Below are positions 17,403-27,750 of a DNA stretch of 64,000 nucleotides, piece after piece. Source of the stretch: Pseudomonadota bacterium (GTDB lineage: Bacteria; Pseudomonadota; Gammaproteobacteria; Burkholderiales; Rhodocyclaceae); contig JAFEFC010000020.1 in NCBI GenBank assembly GCA_018240785.1, forward strand, positions 38,624 through 102,623. The letters run 5' to 3'. Numbering within the stretch: position 1 is the first letter of the stretch; every line of letters starts with the position of its first letter. The notes beneath the pieces were generated by a model. The model was not told the origin of the DNA. It ran no database searches and worked only from the letters and a program-made list of their open reading frames with translations. The position numbers and the translations under genes are program-made.

Positions 17403-19796
17403 ATGAGTATTGCGATCATCCTGTTCGGTGTCGGGGTCTGGCTTTTCCAGCAACAGGCCGACCTGCTGGCGCCTGGCTGGCGCATCGGTGGCTGGGCTGC
17501 GTTGACCCTGGGGCTGGCGGCCTTGTTCCGTCTGCGGCGCGGCATGTGCCTATCGTCGCCGCCCAGCCACGGTCCGGTCGCGTGCCGCGCCATCGTCCTG
17601 ACCGCCTGGCTGCTGGCGCTGGCTGCCGGCTTCCTGTGGGCTGCGCAGCGCGCGGAATGGCGACTTGCCGACTCGCTGCCCATGGCGCGTGAAGGCGAAG
17701 ACCTCGCCCTCACCGGCAGGGTGGTCGAGCTGCCGCAGCAATTGCCCGACGGTGTGCGCTTCGCCTTCGTGCCCGATGGGGGAAGCGCGGGCGTGCCGGA
17801 TCGGATCCTGCTGTCGTGGTATCGGCTGCAGGACGACGAGCTGGCTCCGCCGGTCGTCGTCGCCGGCGAGCGCTGGCGTTTCGTGGTGCGCATCAAGCGT
17901 CCGCACGGCTTCGTCAACCCGGAGGGCTTCGACTACGAGGCCTGGCTGCTCGAGCGGGAGTTGCGGGCCACCGGCTACGTGCGCGGCGGCGCCCGCCGGC
18001 TCGATGCCGGCCCGGGGTCGTTCATGCACCGCGTGCACCGTGCGCGCGGCGAGATCCGCGACCGCTTCCTGGGCGTACTGGGCGAGGCGCCGTATGCGGG
18101 GGTGCTGGCTGCGCTGGTGATCGGCGACCAGCGCGCCATTCCGGCCGCGCAATGGGATGTCTTCCGCCGCACCGGCATCTCGCACCTGGTGGCCATCTCC
18201 GGCATGCACATCTCGCTCATCGGCCTGCTGGGCGCGGCGCTGGTCGGCGCCGCGTGGCGTCGCGTGCCCTGGCTGGTGCTGCGGCTGCCGGCGCGCAAGG
18301 CGGCAGCGCTGGCCGCGATCGTCGCGGCGAGCGCCTATGCGCTGCTCGCCGGCATGGGGATTCCGGTGCAGCGCGCGCTCATCATGCTGTGCGTGGTGGG
18401 CATCGCGCTGCTGCTGGGGCGCGCGCCGTCGCCGGGGCGGGTCCTGCTGCTGGCGCTGGCCGGGGTGCTGCTGGTCGACCCCTGGGCGGTGCTGGCGGCG
18501 GGGTTCTGGCTGTCGTTCGGTGCCGTCGGCATCATCATGCTGGTGCTGGGAGCGCGCCACGGCAGGCGCGAGCGCGGCGCCGGCTGGCGCGCAGCGGTGA
18601 AGACGCAGGCGGCGATCACGCTCGCGACGATGCCGCTGCTGATCGCGCTGTTCCAGTCCTTCTCCATCGTTTCGCCGCTGGCCAACGCGCTCGCGATCCC
18701 GGTGGTGAGCTTCGTCGTCACCCCGCTGGCGCTGCTGGCGGCGATCCTGCCGTTCGACTTCCTGCTGCACCTGGCCCACGGCAGCTTTGCTGTGCTGATG
18801 CAGCCGGTGGATTGGCTGGCCGCAGTGCCGGTGGCGCTGTGGCGTCAGGCAGCACCGCCGGCCTGGCTGGTCGGAGCGGGCGTGGCGGCGGTGCTGCTGC
18901 TGTTGCTGCCGCGGCCCACGCCGGCGCGCATGCCGGCCGTCTTCGTGCTCGCCGGACTGCTGCTATGGCAGCCCGGCCGCCCGGCCGCCGGAGACTTCGT
19001 TGCCACGGTGCTCGATGTGGGGCAGGGCCTGGCCGTCCATGTGCAGACGGCGACACACGCGCTGCTGTACGACGCCGGCCCGCCCTATGGCGATGCGGCG
19101 GATGCCGGCGAGCGGGTGATCCTGCCGTTCCTGGCCGCGTCCGGCGTGGTCCGGATCGACCGTCTGGTGCTGTCGCATGACGATGCCGATCATGTGGGCG
19201 GAGCGCGCAGCGTGCTCGAAGGCGTCGATGTGGGCGGCGTGCTGGCGTCCGAGGGCGATGTCGCGGGTTTCTGGACCGACGCCGCAGGCCGCGGAGCCGG
19301 CGTCGAGCGCCTGGCCTGCAGCGACGGCCAGCGCTGGGAGTGGGATGGCGTGCGTTTCGAGGTGCTGCATCCGTGGGGCGATGGCCGGCGCGTGCGCCGC
19401 AACAACGATCTGTCGTGCGTGCTCAAGGTGACCGGTGCGGGTGGTTCGCTGCTGCTGGCGGGCGATCTTGAGACGCGCGGCGAGGCGGCGATGATCGCGC
19501 GCCATGGGGCGGAAGCGCTGGCGAGCTCGGTCGTCGTCGTCGGCCACCATGGCAGCCGCACCTCGTCGTCGGCAGCCTTCGTCGAGGCGGTGCTGCCCGA
19601 AGCCGCGATCCATTCCGCCGGCTACCGCAACCGCTTCGGTCATCCCTTTCCCGCGGTGTGGGCGCGCTGGGCGGAGGCGGGCGCACGCAACTGGCGGACG
19701 GACAGCCAGGGCGCCATCCGTGTCGAGGTGACGGCGTCCGGAGCCGACGTCACCGCTGCGCGGCAGCAGGATCCGCGTTACTGGCATGGGCGCTGA
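17403..19796 (+). CDS. comEC: DNA internalization competence protein ComEC/Rec2
   Basis: A 797-residue polytopic channel protein for transport of single-stranded DNA across the inner membrane in natural transformation. It has an N-terminal DUF4131-type region, the central Competence domain (HLVAISGMHISLIGLLGAALVGA, about residues 260-500) and a C-terminal metallo-beta-lactamase-like nuclease domain with LVLSHDDADHVGG and VVGHHGSRTSSS. All three parts are intact. I start at ATG 17403 (MSIAIILFGVGVWLF); a TTG eight codons upstream lacks support. No other competence genes are in the window. Confidence 0.93.
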   Translation: MSIAIILFGVGVWLFQQQADLLAPGWRIGGWAALTLGLAALFRLRRGMCLSSPPSHGPVACRAIVLTAWLLALAAGFLWAAQRAEWRLADSLPMAREGEDLALTGRVVELPQQLPDGVRFAFVPDGGSAGVPDRILLSWYRLQDDELAPPVVVAGERWRFVVRIKRPHGFVNPEGFDYEAWLLERELRATGYVRGGARRLDAGPGSFMHRVHRARGEIRDRFLGVLGEAPYAGVLAALVIGDQRAIPAAQWDVFRRTGISHLVAISGMHISLIGLLGAALVGAAWRRVPWLVLRLPARKAAALAAIVAASAYALLAGMGIPVQRALIMLCVVGIALLLGRAPSPGRVLLLALAGVLLVDPWAVLAAGFWLSFGAVGIIMLVLGARHGRRERGAGWRAAVKTQAAITLATMPLLIALFQSFSIVSPLANALAIPVVSFVVTPLALLAAILPFDFLLHLAHGSFAVLMQPVDWLAAVPVALWRQAAPPAWLVGAGVAAVLLLLLPRPTPARMPAVFVLAGLLLWQPGRPAAGDFVATVLDVGQGLAVHVQTATHALLYDAGPPYGDAADAGERVILPFLAASGVVRIDRLVLSHDDADHVGGARSVLEGVDVGGVLASEGDVAGFWTDAAGRGAGVERLACSDGQRWEWDGVRFEVLHPWGDGRRVRRNNDLSCVLKVTGAGGSLLLAGDLETRGEAAMIARHGAEALASSVVVVGHHGSRTSSSAAFVEAVLPEAAIHSAGYRNRFGHPFPAVWARWAEAGARNWRTDSQGAIRVEVTASGADVTAARQQDPRYWHGR

Positions 19797-19868
19797 GCCG
19801 GCGGCCGGGCGCCTTCGGCTGCGCGCAATGCTAGACTCGTGGCTGATTTTGCCGACAGGAAGTCCGCC

Positions 19869-20783
19869 ATGAGCCTCATTTCCGACATCCGCCAGACCTT
19901 CGAGCCGCAGCGGCCGACTCCGACGCTGCGCGAACGCAACGTGCAGTGCATGGGGCCGCATGGACTGCATCGAATGGCCTATGCGGAATGGGGGCACCGC
20001 GACAATCCGCGCGTGGTCGTCTGCGCCCATGGGCTGACGCGGAACGGCCGCGATTTCGACGATCTGGCACGCGCGCTGGCGGAAGATTTCCGCGTGATCT
20101 GCCCGGATGTCGCAGGCCGTGGCCGCAGCGACTGGCTCGGCGTGAAGACGGACTACGGTTTCCCGGTTTATGTGCCGGACATGATCACGCTGATCGCACG
20201 CCTGGATGTGGAGTCGGTGTCGTGGGTCGGGACCTCGATGGGTGGGCTCATCGGCATGTTCATCGCCAGCCAGCCGCATAGCCCGATCGCTCGCCTGGTC
20301 CTCAACGATGTGGGGCCGGTGATCACCGCCCCGTCGCTGCAGCGCATCGGAGAATACGTCGGCAGGGCGCCGGTCTTCGCGTCGATGCAGGAGGCCGAGG
20401 CCTACATCCGCGAAGTGAGCGCGCCCTTCGGCCCGCTCACCGACGCCCAGTGGCGCCATCTCACCGAGCATTCGGTGCGCCCTGTCCGTAGCGAAGCGGG
20501 CGTCGGTTTCGCGATGGTCTACGACCCCGCCATCGGCGATGTCTTCCGCCACACTCCCGTCCAGGAGGATGTCGACCTGTGGGCCGTCTATGAGCGCATC
20601 GCCTGCCCGACCCTGGTGCTGCGAGGTGCCGAGTCCGACCTGCTGGAGCGTTCCACGCTGGAGCAGATGGCCGCGCGCGGGCCGCGTGCGCAGACGGCGG
20701 AGTTCCCCGGTGTCGGCCATGCACCCATGCTGATGGATGCGGCGCAGATCGCGGTGGTGCGCGATTTCCTGCTGGCGGCCTGA
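19869..20783 (+). CDS. Alpha/beta hydrolase
   Basis: A 304-residue cytoplasmic alpha/beta-hydrolase. The oxyanion HG is in VVCAHGLTRNGRDFDDLA, the nucleophile elbow is GTSMGG (S123), the acid is probably in LRGAESDLL and the catalytic histidine in PGVGHAPML. The start ATG at 19869 has an AGGAAG ribosome site. The substrate cannot be read from sequence. DUF599 follows 12 bp downstream, probably in the same transcript. Confidence 0.85.
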   Translation: MSLISDIRQTFEPQRPTPTLRERNVQCMGPHGLHRMAYAEWGHRDNPRVVVCAHGLTRNGRDFDDLARALAEDFRVICPDVAGRGRSDWLGVKTDYGFPVYVPDMITLIARLDVESVSWVGTSMGGLIGMFIASQPHSPIARLVLNDVGPVITAPSLQRIGEYVGRAPVFASMQEAEAYIREVSAPFGPLTDAQWRHLTEHSVRPVRSEAGVGFAMVYDPAIGDVFRHTPVQEDVDLWAVYERIACPTLVLRGAESDLLERSTLEQMAARGPRAQTAEFPGVGHAPMLMDAAQIAVVRDFLLAA

Positions 20784-20795
20784 AGAGGCGGCGGC

Positions 20796-21503
20796 GTGCT
20801 GGCGAGCGTCTTTTCAGTCATCAGCTACGCGGATGCGGCTGGCCTGGCTTGGTTCCTGGTCGTCTGGTTCGGCTACGGCTGGCTCTCCGAGCACAGCCCG
20901 TGGGCGCGTCGCGGCCTTGCTGACGTGGGCGACCGCCATCGACTCGAATGGGCGCGTCAGATGCTGCGCCGCGACGCGCGCATGCCGGATGCGGCGCTGG
21001 TCGGCAACCTGATGCGGAGCGTGTCGTTCTATGCCAACACCACCATCTACATCATTGCCGGCGTGCTCGCCCTGCTGGGCACGCTGGACAAGGTGATCAT
21101 CTTTGCCGAGGAGTTGCCCTTCGCGCGCGAGGCGTCGCGCGGACTGTGGGAAATCAAGCTGGTGCTGCTGTTCGGCATCTTTGCCTTCGCCTATTTCAAG
21201 TTCACCTGGTCGCTGCGCCAGTTCAACCTGCTGTCCATCCTCATCGGCAGCACGCCGGTGATCAAGGAGGGCGACGGCTTCGATCCGCAGCGTGCCGAAG
21301 CGGCCGCGCGCCGGCTCGGCAGGGTCAATTCGCTGGCGGGGGACGAATTCAACCGTGGCATCCGTGCCTATTACTTCGGCCTGGCTGCGGTGGCCTGGTT
21401 CGTGCAGCCCTGGGTCTTCATCGCCATGACGACGATGATCGCCGTGGTGCTCTACCGGCGCGACTTCGCCTCACCGCTGCTGCGGGCATTGCGCGAGGAA
21501 TGA
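20796..21503 (+). CDS. DUF599 membrane protein
   Basis: A 235-residue inner-membrane protein with TM segments near residues 10-30, 70-95, 115-140 and 190-225. It carries the family features NTTIYIIAGVLALLGTLDK and FKFTWSLRQFNLLSILIGS. The start is a GTG at 20796 behind an AGAGG ribosome site; no earlier ATG is available in frame. Function is unknown. It is probably co-transcribed with the hydrolase and convergent with rsgA. Confidence 0.83.
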   Translation: MLASVFSVISYADAAGLAWFLVVWFGYGWLSEHSPWARRGLADVGDRHRLEWARQMLRRDARMPDAALVGNLMRSVSFYANTTIYIIAGVLALLGTLDKVIIFAEELPFAREASRGLWEIKLVLLFGIFAFAYFKFTWSLRQFNLLSILIGSTPVIKEGDGFDPQRAEAAARRLGRVNSLAGDEFNRGIRAYYFGLAAVAWFVQPWVFIAMTTMIAVVLYRRDFASPLLRALREE

Positions 21504-21533
21504 CGGGCGGCGCGCATTGCCGCTTGCCCATCG

Positions 21534-22475
21534 CTACCAGCCAGGGTTGAGCCGCTTGGCCTCGGCGATCTCGCCGCGGATGGTGCGGAAGTGCTCGAAG
21601 CGGCGGGCGTTGATCGCGCCGGACGCGAGCGCGGCGAGCAGCGCGCAGCCCGGTTCCGCCTCGTGCCGGCAGTCGCGGAAGCGGCACTGGCCCAGCAGCG
21701 GACGGAATTCGACGAAGCTTTCGGCGAGCGTCTCCGGCGTCAGGTGGGCGAGCCCGAAGGCCTGCAGGCCGGGGCTGTCGATCAGCCAGCCGTCGCGCTG
21801 CAGGTCTTCGCCGAAGACGTAGAGGCGGGCGAAGGTGGTGGTGTGCTTGCCGGTATCGAGCGCGGTCGAGATCTCGCGCGTTGCCGCTTTTGCTTCGGGA
21901 ATCAGCGCATTGGTGAGCGTCGATTTGCCCATGCCGGACTGGCCGACGAGGATGGCATGCGTGGCGGCCAGCCGCGCGCGCAGGGCCTGCGCGCCATCGA
22001 GCGCGGAGAGCTCGATCACCTCGTAACCCAGCGCCCTGAACGGAGCGAGCTGCGAGCGCGCAGCGTCCAGGCGATCGACCAGGTCGGCCTTGTTCAGGAT
22101 GATCAGCGGCGTGATGTCCTGGCTTTCGGCAGCGGCGATGCAGCGCGAGATCAGCAGATCGGAGAAGCCCGGCTCGGTGGCGACGACGATGGCGATGTGG
22201 CTCAGGTTGGCGGCGATCAGCTTCTCGCGGAAGGCCTCCGACCGCCACAGCAGGTTGCGCCGCGGGCAGAGCCGCTCGATGACGCCCTGGCCGTCGGCTC
22301 CGGGCAGGACGTCGACCTCGTCGCCGCAGGCGAAGGTGTTCTTCTTGCCGCGAGTGGTGCACTGCAGCCGGCCGTCCGTGGTCGCGACTTCATAGCTGCG
22401 GCCGAACGCCGCCACGATCACGCCGTGGATTACACCATGCGTCGAGCCAGCCGGCTTGCGTCCAGGCTGCACCAT
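21534..22475 (-). CDS. rsgA: Ribosome small subunit-dependent GTPase RsgA
   Basis: A 313-residue circularly permuted GTPase that checks 30S maturation. It has an N-terminal OB fold (IVAAFGRSYEV ... CGDEVDV), then G4 NKAD, G1 GQSGMGKST, G3 DSPG in permuted order, and a C-terminal zinc knuckle (CRFRDCRHEAEPGC). Its start overlaps by one base the stop of the M48 protease gene upstream, so the pair is an operon; the downstream neighbour is convergent. Confidence 0.96.
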   Translation of the reverse strand: MVQPGRKPAGSTHGVIHGVIVAAFGRSYEVATTDGRLQCTTRGKKNTFACGDEVDVLPGADGQGVIERLCPRRNLLWRSEAFREKLIAANLSHIAIVVATEPGFSDLLISRCIAAAESQDITPLIILNKADLVDRLDAARSQLAPFRALGYEVIELSALDGAQALRARLAATHAILVGQSGMGKSTLTNALIPEAKAATREISTALDTGKHTTTFARLYVFGEDLQRDGWLIDSPGLQAFGLAHLTPETLAESFVEFRPLLGQCRFRDCRHEAEPGCALLAALASGAINARRFEHFRTIRGEIAEAKRLNPGW

Positions 22476-23734
22476 CAGCCCATGGCCTGCAGTCGGGCCA
22501 CGCGCAGCGCCGCCGGTGGGTGGGAGTCGAAGAAGCGCGAATACAGGGGATCGGGCGTCAGCGTGGAGGCGTTGTCGCGGTACAGCTTGACCAGCGCCGC
22601 CACCAGGTCGGCCGCGCGCGTCTGCTGCGCCGCATAGGCATCGGCCTCGTATTCATGTACCCGCGACCAATGACTCGCCACTGGCGACAGCATGAAGGTG
22701 AAGGACGGCAGCACGAGGAAGAACAGCGCCAGCGCCGTCGCGGTGTCGGCAGCGTGGGCGCCGAGGCCGGCGAAGAACCAGCCCTGCTGCATCAGCCAGC
22801 CCAGCAGCGCGAGCATGGCCAGCGTCGCCGGCGCCAGCAACGCCATGCGCTTGAGGATGTGGCGATGGCGGAAATGCCCCAGCTCGTGCGCCAGCACCGC
22901 TTCCACTTCCTCCGGGCTGAGCTTGTCGAGCAGGGTGTCGAAGAACACGATGCGCTTGGCGGCGCCGAAGCCGGTGAAATAGGCATTGCCGTGTGCCGAG
23001 CGGCGCGAGCCGTCCATCACGAACAGGCCCTTGGACTGGAAGCCGCAGCGGGCGAGCAAGGCTTCCACCCGCGCCTTCAGGTCCTGGTCGGCGAGCGGTG
23101 TGAACTTGTTGAACAGCGGCGCGATGAAGGTCGGCCAGATCAGCATCACCAGCACGTTGAACACCAGCCAGAAGGCCCATACCCAGAGCCACCAGAACGT
23201 GCCCATCGCCTGCATCAGCCAAAGCACCAGGGCGATCAGCGGCAGGCCGATCGCCGCGCCCAGCGCCGCCTCCTTGAGCGCGTCGGCGATGAAGAGGGCC
23301 GGCGTCATGCGGTTGAAGCCGAAGCGCTTCTCGATCACGAAGGTGCGGTAAAGCACCGCCGGCAGGTCGACGATCCAGCCGATCACGCTGAGGGTGGCGA
23401 GCAGCGCCACGCCGTGGGCGATGCCGCCTGCCGTCAGCACCCCGGCCCAGGCTGAGTGCAGCGCCTGCAACCCGCCGCCCAGGGTCAGCACCACGGTCAG
23501 CAGTGCGCCGACCACGGTGGCGACCAGCGACAGGCGCATGCGTGCGCAGGTGTAGTCGGCCGCACGCTGATGCGCCTCCAGGCCGATCGTGCCGGCGAAT
23601 GCCGCCGGCACCGCGTCGCGGCAGGCGCCGACGTGGCGGATCTGGCGGCGCATCAGCACCGTCCGCGTCGCCACGCTGGCGAGCAGCATGGCGACAAAGA
23701 CGAGGGTCAGCAGGGTGGCGTGATCGACGGGCAT
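22475..23734 (-). CDS. M48 family metallopeptidase (Ste24/CAAX protease-like)
   Basis: A 419-residue integral-membrane zinc protease. The HELGH motif (AVLAHELGHFRHRH) gives two zinc ligands and HEYEADAYAAQ the third; membrane segments flank it, with an N-terminal helix, several before the catalytic site and a helical pair after. The Ste24-like N-terminal region (FVIEKRFGFNRMTPALFIADALKE) is conserved. In proteobacteria these proteins act in membrane quality control. It is the first gene of a two-gene operon with rsgA. Confidence 0.92.
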   Translation of the reverse strand: MPVDHATLLTLVFVAMLLASVATRTVLMRRQIRHVGACRDAVPAAFAGTIGLEAHQRAADYTCARMRLSLVATVVGALLTVVLTLGGGLQALHSAWAGVLTAGGIAHGVALLATLSVIGWIVDLPAVLYRTFVIEKRFGFNRMTPALFIADALKEAALGAAIGLPLIALVLWLMQAMGTFWWLWVWAFWLVFNVLVMLIWPTFIAPLFNKFTPLADQDLKARVEALLARCGFQSKGLFVMDGSRRSAHGNAYFTGFGAAKRIVFFDTLLDKLSPEEVEAVLAHELGHFRHRHILKRMALLAPATLAMLALLGWLMQQGWFFAGLGAHAADTATALALFFLVLPSFTFMLSPVASHWSRVHEYEADAYAAQQTRAADLVAALVKLYRDNASTLTPDPLYSRFFDSHPPAALRVARLQAMG

Positions 23735-23926
23735 GTTGCGTAGGACGGATGAGCCAGGTGCATGAATCAGGTGGGGGCAGCAGGGTGACAGGCCGGAAGG
23801 CCGGCTGCGATGGTGCAGTGCTGGGCCTTTGCGATGTGTGACACAATCGCGCCCGGTTAGGTTTCACCCGCGGGCTTTCGTCGCGAAAGCCCGAATCTGC
23901 TGGCATTGCAAGGAAGCGCACGGATT

Positions 23927-24472
23927 ATGGCACAGGACCCCAAGCACCTGATATGGCTGGACATGGAGATGACCGGCCTCGAGCCCGACCGCGATCGCAT
24001 CATCGAGATCGCCGTCGTCATCACCAACGAGCAGCTCGAAACCGTGGCCGAGGCGCCGGTCATCGTCGTGCATCAGCCCGACGCGGTGCTCGACGCGATG
24101 GACGACTGGAACAAGAACACGCACGGCAAGTCGGGGCTCATCGACCGCGTGCGCGCCTCGACCGTGAGCGAGGCCGAGGCCGAGACGCAGATGCTTGCCT
24201 TCCTGCAGGAGTGGGTGCCGGCGCGCAGCTCGCCGATGTGCGGCAACTCGGTGTGCCAGGACCGGCGCTTCCTGGCCCGCTACATGCCGAAGTTCGAAGA
24301 TTGGTTCCATTACCGCAACCTGGACGTCTCCACGCTGAAGGAGCTGGCCAAGCGCTGGCGGCCGGAGGTCTATGGTGGCGTGTCGAAGAAGGGCGCTCAC
24401 ACCGCGCTGTCGGACATCCAGGAGTCGATCGGCGAGCTGCGGCATTACCGCGACAACTTCCTGCGCCTGTAA
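23927..24472 (+). CDS. orn: Oligoribonuclease
   Basis: A 181-residue DEDDh 3'-to-5' exoribonuclease that clears di- and oligoribonucleotides and the pGpG from c-di-GMP turnover. The motif residues are D and E in [17 protein letters not shown] in [11 protein letters not shown] and the H/D pair in [19 protein letters not shown]. The start at 23927 follows AAGGAAG; length matches the family. It is monocistronic and divergent from the protease operon. Confidence 0.97.
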   Translation: MAQDPKHLIWLDMEMTGLEPDRDRIIEIAVVITNEQLETVAEAPVIVVHQPDAVLDAMDDWNKNTHGKSGLIDRVRASTVSEAEAETQMLAFLQEWVPARSSPMCGNSVCQDRRFLARYMPKFEDWFHYRNLDVSTLKELAKRWRPEVYGGVSKKGAHTALSDIQESIGELRHYRDNFLRL

Positions 24473-24505
24473 GGCCGGGCGGCCGGGCCGGCGCGCGCGC
24501 GGGCC

Positions 24506-26152
24506 TCAGGCCGGCGTGCGCTTGTACAGCGCGAACGACTCCTGCTGCCGGCCGCCGCCGCGGCGGTGATCCCAGACGATGTGCCACTCGGGTGCCAGCT
24601 CCGGGGTGTCGATGCGGCGGTTCTCGTAGACGAGCACCAGGGAGCACGGCGTGGCGTCGCCCTGCACCCGCACCGTGCGGATGCCGGCAAAGTAATCCAG
24701 CGAGCTGCGCAAGGCATCGGGCAGGCCGGTGGTGGCGATGCAGTCGACGACTTCGCCGGCAACCGCCTGCTCGAGGGACTTCATCACGCGGCGGTAGCTG
24801 CGGTCGTGGTCGAACCACGGCATCAGCAGGCTTACCGCCAGGCACCACAGCATGGTCATGCCCATCGCCCAGTTCGACGGGCTGCGCGAGGCCGTGCGCG
24901 GCAGGCGCCACACCAGCAGCAGCCAGAGCCCGCTGATGACGAGGCCGGGCACCAGTTGCGTGGCGCCGCCATGCAGCACGAAATTGGGTGCCACGCGGCT
25001 GACATGCCGCGCAAGACCGGGCGGCCAGGCGTAGGCCTGTGCCGTCCATGCCAGCCAGATCAGCAGCCCGAACACGCCGAAGGTCATCAGGCCGAACCAG
25101 TCGAAGGCGTTCGCCGCGCCGCGCCTCAGCGTGGGCACGCCGCCGGCGGCCAGCAGCGCAAGCCCCGGCAGCAGCGGCAGCGCAGCAACCTGCGCGAGCT
25201 CGCCATCGACCAGCAGCCAGGCCAAGGCGATCGCACTGGACAGCAGCGGCAACAGCAGCGGCAGCGCGCCGAGGTTGCGGCGTCCCCGCCACAGGGCCCA
25301 CAGCGCGATTGGCCACAAGGGCCAGGTGAACCAGCTCAGCAGTTCGACCACGCGCACCGCGTCCGAAGGACCCAGCGGGCCGGAGGAGATGTCGCGCCAG
25401 CTCGCATTCAGCCACAAGGCGAATGCTTCCGGCTGCTGCAGCAGGATGGCGAGCGGCCAGAGTGCGCCGGCCCCGAGCGCGATTGACAGGCCGAGCAGCA
25501 GGCCGCCGCTGGCGTGCGGGGTGTGGCAGTCGCGGCTGAGCGTCATCACCAGCGGAAACAGGGGCAGGGTCAGCACCGCGCCTTGCAAGCCACCCGAGAG
25601 GATGGCCAGCGCGCTGCCCACTCCCGCGGTGATGCTGCCGACGACAGGCTGCTGCGGCACGCGCGCAAGGCCGCGCAGCGTCAGTGCGAGCATGGCGACC
25701 ACCGCAACGAGCGGCTGCGTCTCATGCGCGTGCAGCACGAGGCCCAGCGAGCCCAGCGTCAACATCGCGGCGGGGGTGCGCGCCGGCCGGCCGTACATGA
25801 CTTCGGCGGCACGGGCGATGCAATAGACGGCGATGGCGGTGAAGATTGCCGTCGCCAGTCGCGCGCCGTCATGCGGCGCCAGGAAAGGGGAGGTGGCCCA
25901 GGCGGTGAGCGCAGCCAGCCAGTAATACAGCGGCGGGTAGTCAGCGAAGGGCTCGCCGGCAAGCTGCGGGAAGAGCAGGCCCTCGCCGCGCAGCATCGAC
26001 CACACCGGGCCGAAATAGCGCGCATCGTCGCCGCGCCAGGGGTCGTGGCCGGTGAGACCGACGATCAGGTAGAGGCCGACCAGCAGGGTGATGCCCAGGG
26101 TGCCGTAGATCCGGCGCTGCAGCAGGGAGGTCGGTCGTGAGTCGCTGATCAT
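24506..26152 (-). CDS. GT39/ArnT-like membrane glycosyltransferase
   Basis: A 548-residue protein with about eleven membrane segments and a soluble C-terminal domain. The N-terminal periplasmic loop carries the acidic motif expected for GT-C enzymes using polyprenyl-phosphate sugars (GHDPWRGDDARYFGPVWSML, then FADYPPLYYWLAAL). It resembles ArnT-like or dolichyl-phosphate-mannose mannosyltransferases. The start at 26152 (MISDSRPTSLL) is preferred over one 15 codons upstream. Acceptor unknown. It stands alone; rpmE lies upstream on the same strand behind a terminator. Confidence 0.84.
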   Translation of the reverse strand: MISDSRPTSLLQRRIYGTLGITLLVGLYLIVGLTGHDPWRGDDARYFGPVWSMLRGEGLLFPQLAGEPFADYPPLYYWLAALTAWATSPFLAPHDGARLATAIFTAIAVYCIARAAEVMYGRPARTPAAMLTLGSLGLVLHAHETQPLVAVVAMLALTLRGLARVPQQPVVGSITAGVGSALAILSGGLQGAVLTLPLFPLVMTLSRDCHTPHASGGLLLGLSIALGAGALWPLAILLQQPEAFALWLNASWRDISSGPLGPSDAVRVVELLSWFTWPLWPIALWALWRGRRNLGALPLLLPLLSSAIALAWLLVDGELAQVAALPLLPGLALLAAGGVPTLRRGAANAFDWFGLMTFGVFGLLIWLAWTAQAYAWPPGLARHVSRVAPNFVLHGGATQLVPGLVISGLWLLLVWRLPRTASRSPSNWAMGMTMLWCLAVSLLMPWFDHDRSYRRVMKSLEQAVAGEVVDCIATTGLPDALRSSLDYFAGIRTVRVQGDATPCSLVLVYENRRIDTPELAPEWHIVWDHRRGGGRQQESFALYKRTPA

Positions 26153-26274
26153 GCGGTGAGGGGCTTGGTGTTTTCCGGGTTGCGGCGCCCAGGGCAAGGG
26201 GCCAAGGGCCGGATTCTAAGGCCTGCGGGGTTTCCAGCCTAACGGGCTGTCGGAGGCTGTCGGCGCAGGGCAAC

Positions 26275-26296
26275 AAAAAAGGCAGCCGTGGCTGCC
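26275..26296 (-). terminator. Intrinsic terminator after rpmE
   Basis: Perfect stem GGCAGCC-AC-GGCTGCC (26281-26296) followed on the minus strand by six T. The opposite strand has four T, so weak bidirectional action is possible. Confidence 0.9.
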
Positions 26297-26340
26297 TTTT
26301 CGCGAGGGCGCCAGCGGCGCCGCGTCCGATGTCGGGCGGA

Positions 26341-26559
26341 TCAACCCAGGCGCTGGACGTTGCCGTATTTCTGGCGGAAGCGCTCCACGCGGCCGGCGGT
26401 GTCGACGATCTTCTGCTTGCCGGTGTAGAACGGGTGGCAGGCGGCGCACACTTCGACGTGCAGGTCGGACCTGGTGATCGTCGAACGGGTGACGAAGGTG
26501 TTGCCGCACGAGCAGGTCACGTTGACTTCGTTGTACTTGGGATGAGTGTCCGCTTTCAT
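26341..26559 (-). CDS. rpmE: 50S ribosomal protein L31
   Basis: A 72-residue ribosomal protein of the zinc-binding type, with C16, C18, C38 and C41 (CSC ... CAAC). This is the C+ form, which can be replaced by a zinc-free paralogue under zinc starvation. The sequence [20 protein letters not shown] is canonical. The start at 26559 has an AGGAAAG ribosome site. Confidence 0.97.
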   Translation of the reverse strand: MKADTHPKYNEVNVTCSCGNTFVTRSTITRSDLHVEVCAACHPFYTGKQKIVDTAGRVERFRQKYGNVQRLG

Positions 26560-26724
26560 GATTCTTTCCTGGCGCAAGCGGGCGGCGGGTGTGACCGCCC
26601 TGATTTGAAGAATTCAAGATTATCCGCGCACTGGTGAATCTAGGCAAGCCCGGCAAGCGCTCAACTCGACTACAATCGCGCGCTTTCGGACATGCCCCGG
26701 CGTGGCGGGCGGGAGTGGGCGACG

Positions 26725-27750
26725 GTGTATCTGCTGCTGGCACCGATGGAAGGGCTGCTGGACGACGTGCTGCGTGCGGTGATCACGCCTTGCGGCGGCT
26801 ACGACTACGCCGTCACCGAGTTCGCGCGTGTCTCCGGCACCCTGCTGCCGGAGCGCTTCTTTCGCCGCATCGCGCCGGAACTGGACAACGGCAGCCGCAC
26901 CGCGGGCGGCACGCCGGTGCGGGTGCAGTTGCTCGGCTCCGATCCGGCCTGCATGGCCGACAACGCGGCGCAGCTCGCGAGGCTGGCGCCTGCGGGCATC
27001 GATCTCAACTTCGGCTGTCCGGCGCCGACGGTCAATCGCCACCGCGGCGGCGCGGTGCTGCTCGACGAGCCCGAGCTGCTGCATGCGATCGCGCGCGCGG
27101 TGTGCCAGGCGACGCCGGCAGAGGTGCCGGTGACGGCGAAGATGCGCCTCGGCGTGCGCGATGCCGGGCGCGCAGTGGAATGCGCGCAGGCGCTTGCCGA
27201 CGGTGGCGTGGCGGGGATAGTCATCCATGCGCGCACCAAGCTCGACGGTTATCGCCCGCCGGCGCACTGGCCCTGGGTCGGCCGCGTCGCCGAGGCGGTG
27301 AAGGTGCCGGTGGTGGCAAATGGCGAGGTCTGGAACGCCGACGACTGGCAGCGTTGTCGCGCCGAATCCGGCGTTTGCGACATCATGCTCGGCCGCGGTG
27401 CAGTGGCCGACCCCTTCCTCGCGCGTCGGCTGCGTGCCGGGCAGCTCGAGGCACCGGACGCCGAAATGCGCGCCGGCGAATGGGAGGAGCTGCGCCCGAT
27501 GCTCGGCGATTTCCGCCAGCGCGTGCTGCGCAAGGTGGAGCCGCGCCATGCGCCGGGCCGCATCAAGCAATGGCTGAACCTGTTGCGGCGCAATTACATC
27601 CAGGCCGAGGGCCTGTTCCAGCAGATCCGCAGCCTTAAGACGATCGCCGAGATTGATTGCGTGTTCGCCGCCACCGGCATCGCCACCGCAGGAATCCGTC
27701 CGGCAACACCGTACCCGCGCCTTCAACCGATGTTGCGGAGGGCAGCATGA
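26725..27750 (+). CDS. dusC: tRNA-dihydrouridine synthase, DusC type
   Basis: An FMN enzyme of 341 residues that reduces uridines in tRNA. It opens with [15 protein letters not shown] (FMN-binding beta1), has the catalytic cysteine in [17 protein letters not shown], phosphate binding in [13 protein letters not shown] and [12 protein letters not shown], and the helical C-terminal domain. The GTG at 26725 behind GGGAGTG places the start as in DusC homologues; an ATG at 26692 would add 11 residues. The stop overlaps the next gene (ATGA), so the methyltransferase is translationally coupled to it. Confidence 0.92.
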   Translation: MYLLLAPMEGLLDDVLRAVITPCGGYDYAVTEFARVSGTLLPERFFRRIAPELDNGSRTAGGTPVRVQLLGSDPACMADNAAQLARLAPAGIDLNFGCPAPTVNRHRGGAVLLDEPELLHAIARAVCQATPAEVPVTAKMRLGVRDAGRAVECAQALADGGVAGIVIHARTKLDGYRPPAHWPWVGRVAEAVKVPVVANGEVWNADDWQRCRAESGVCDIMLGRGAVADPFLARRLRAGQLEAPDAEMRAGEWEELRPMLGDFRQRVLRKVEPRHAPGRIKQWLNLLRRNYIQAEGLFQQIRSLKTIAEIDCVFAATGIATAGIRPATPYPRLQPMLRRAA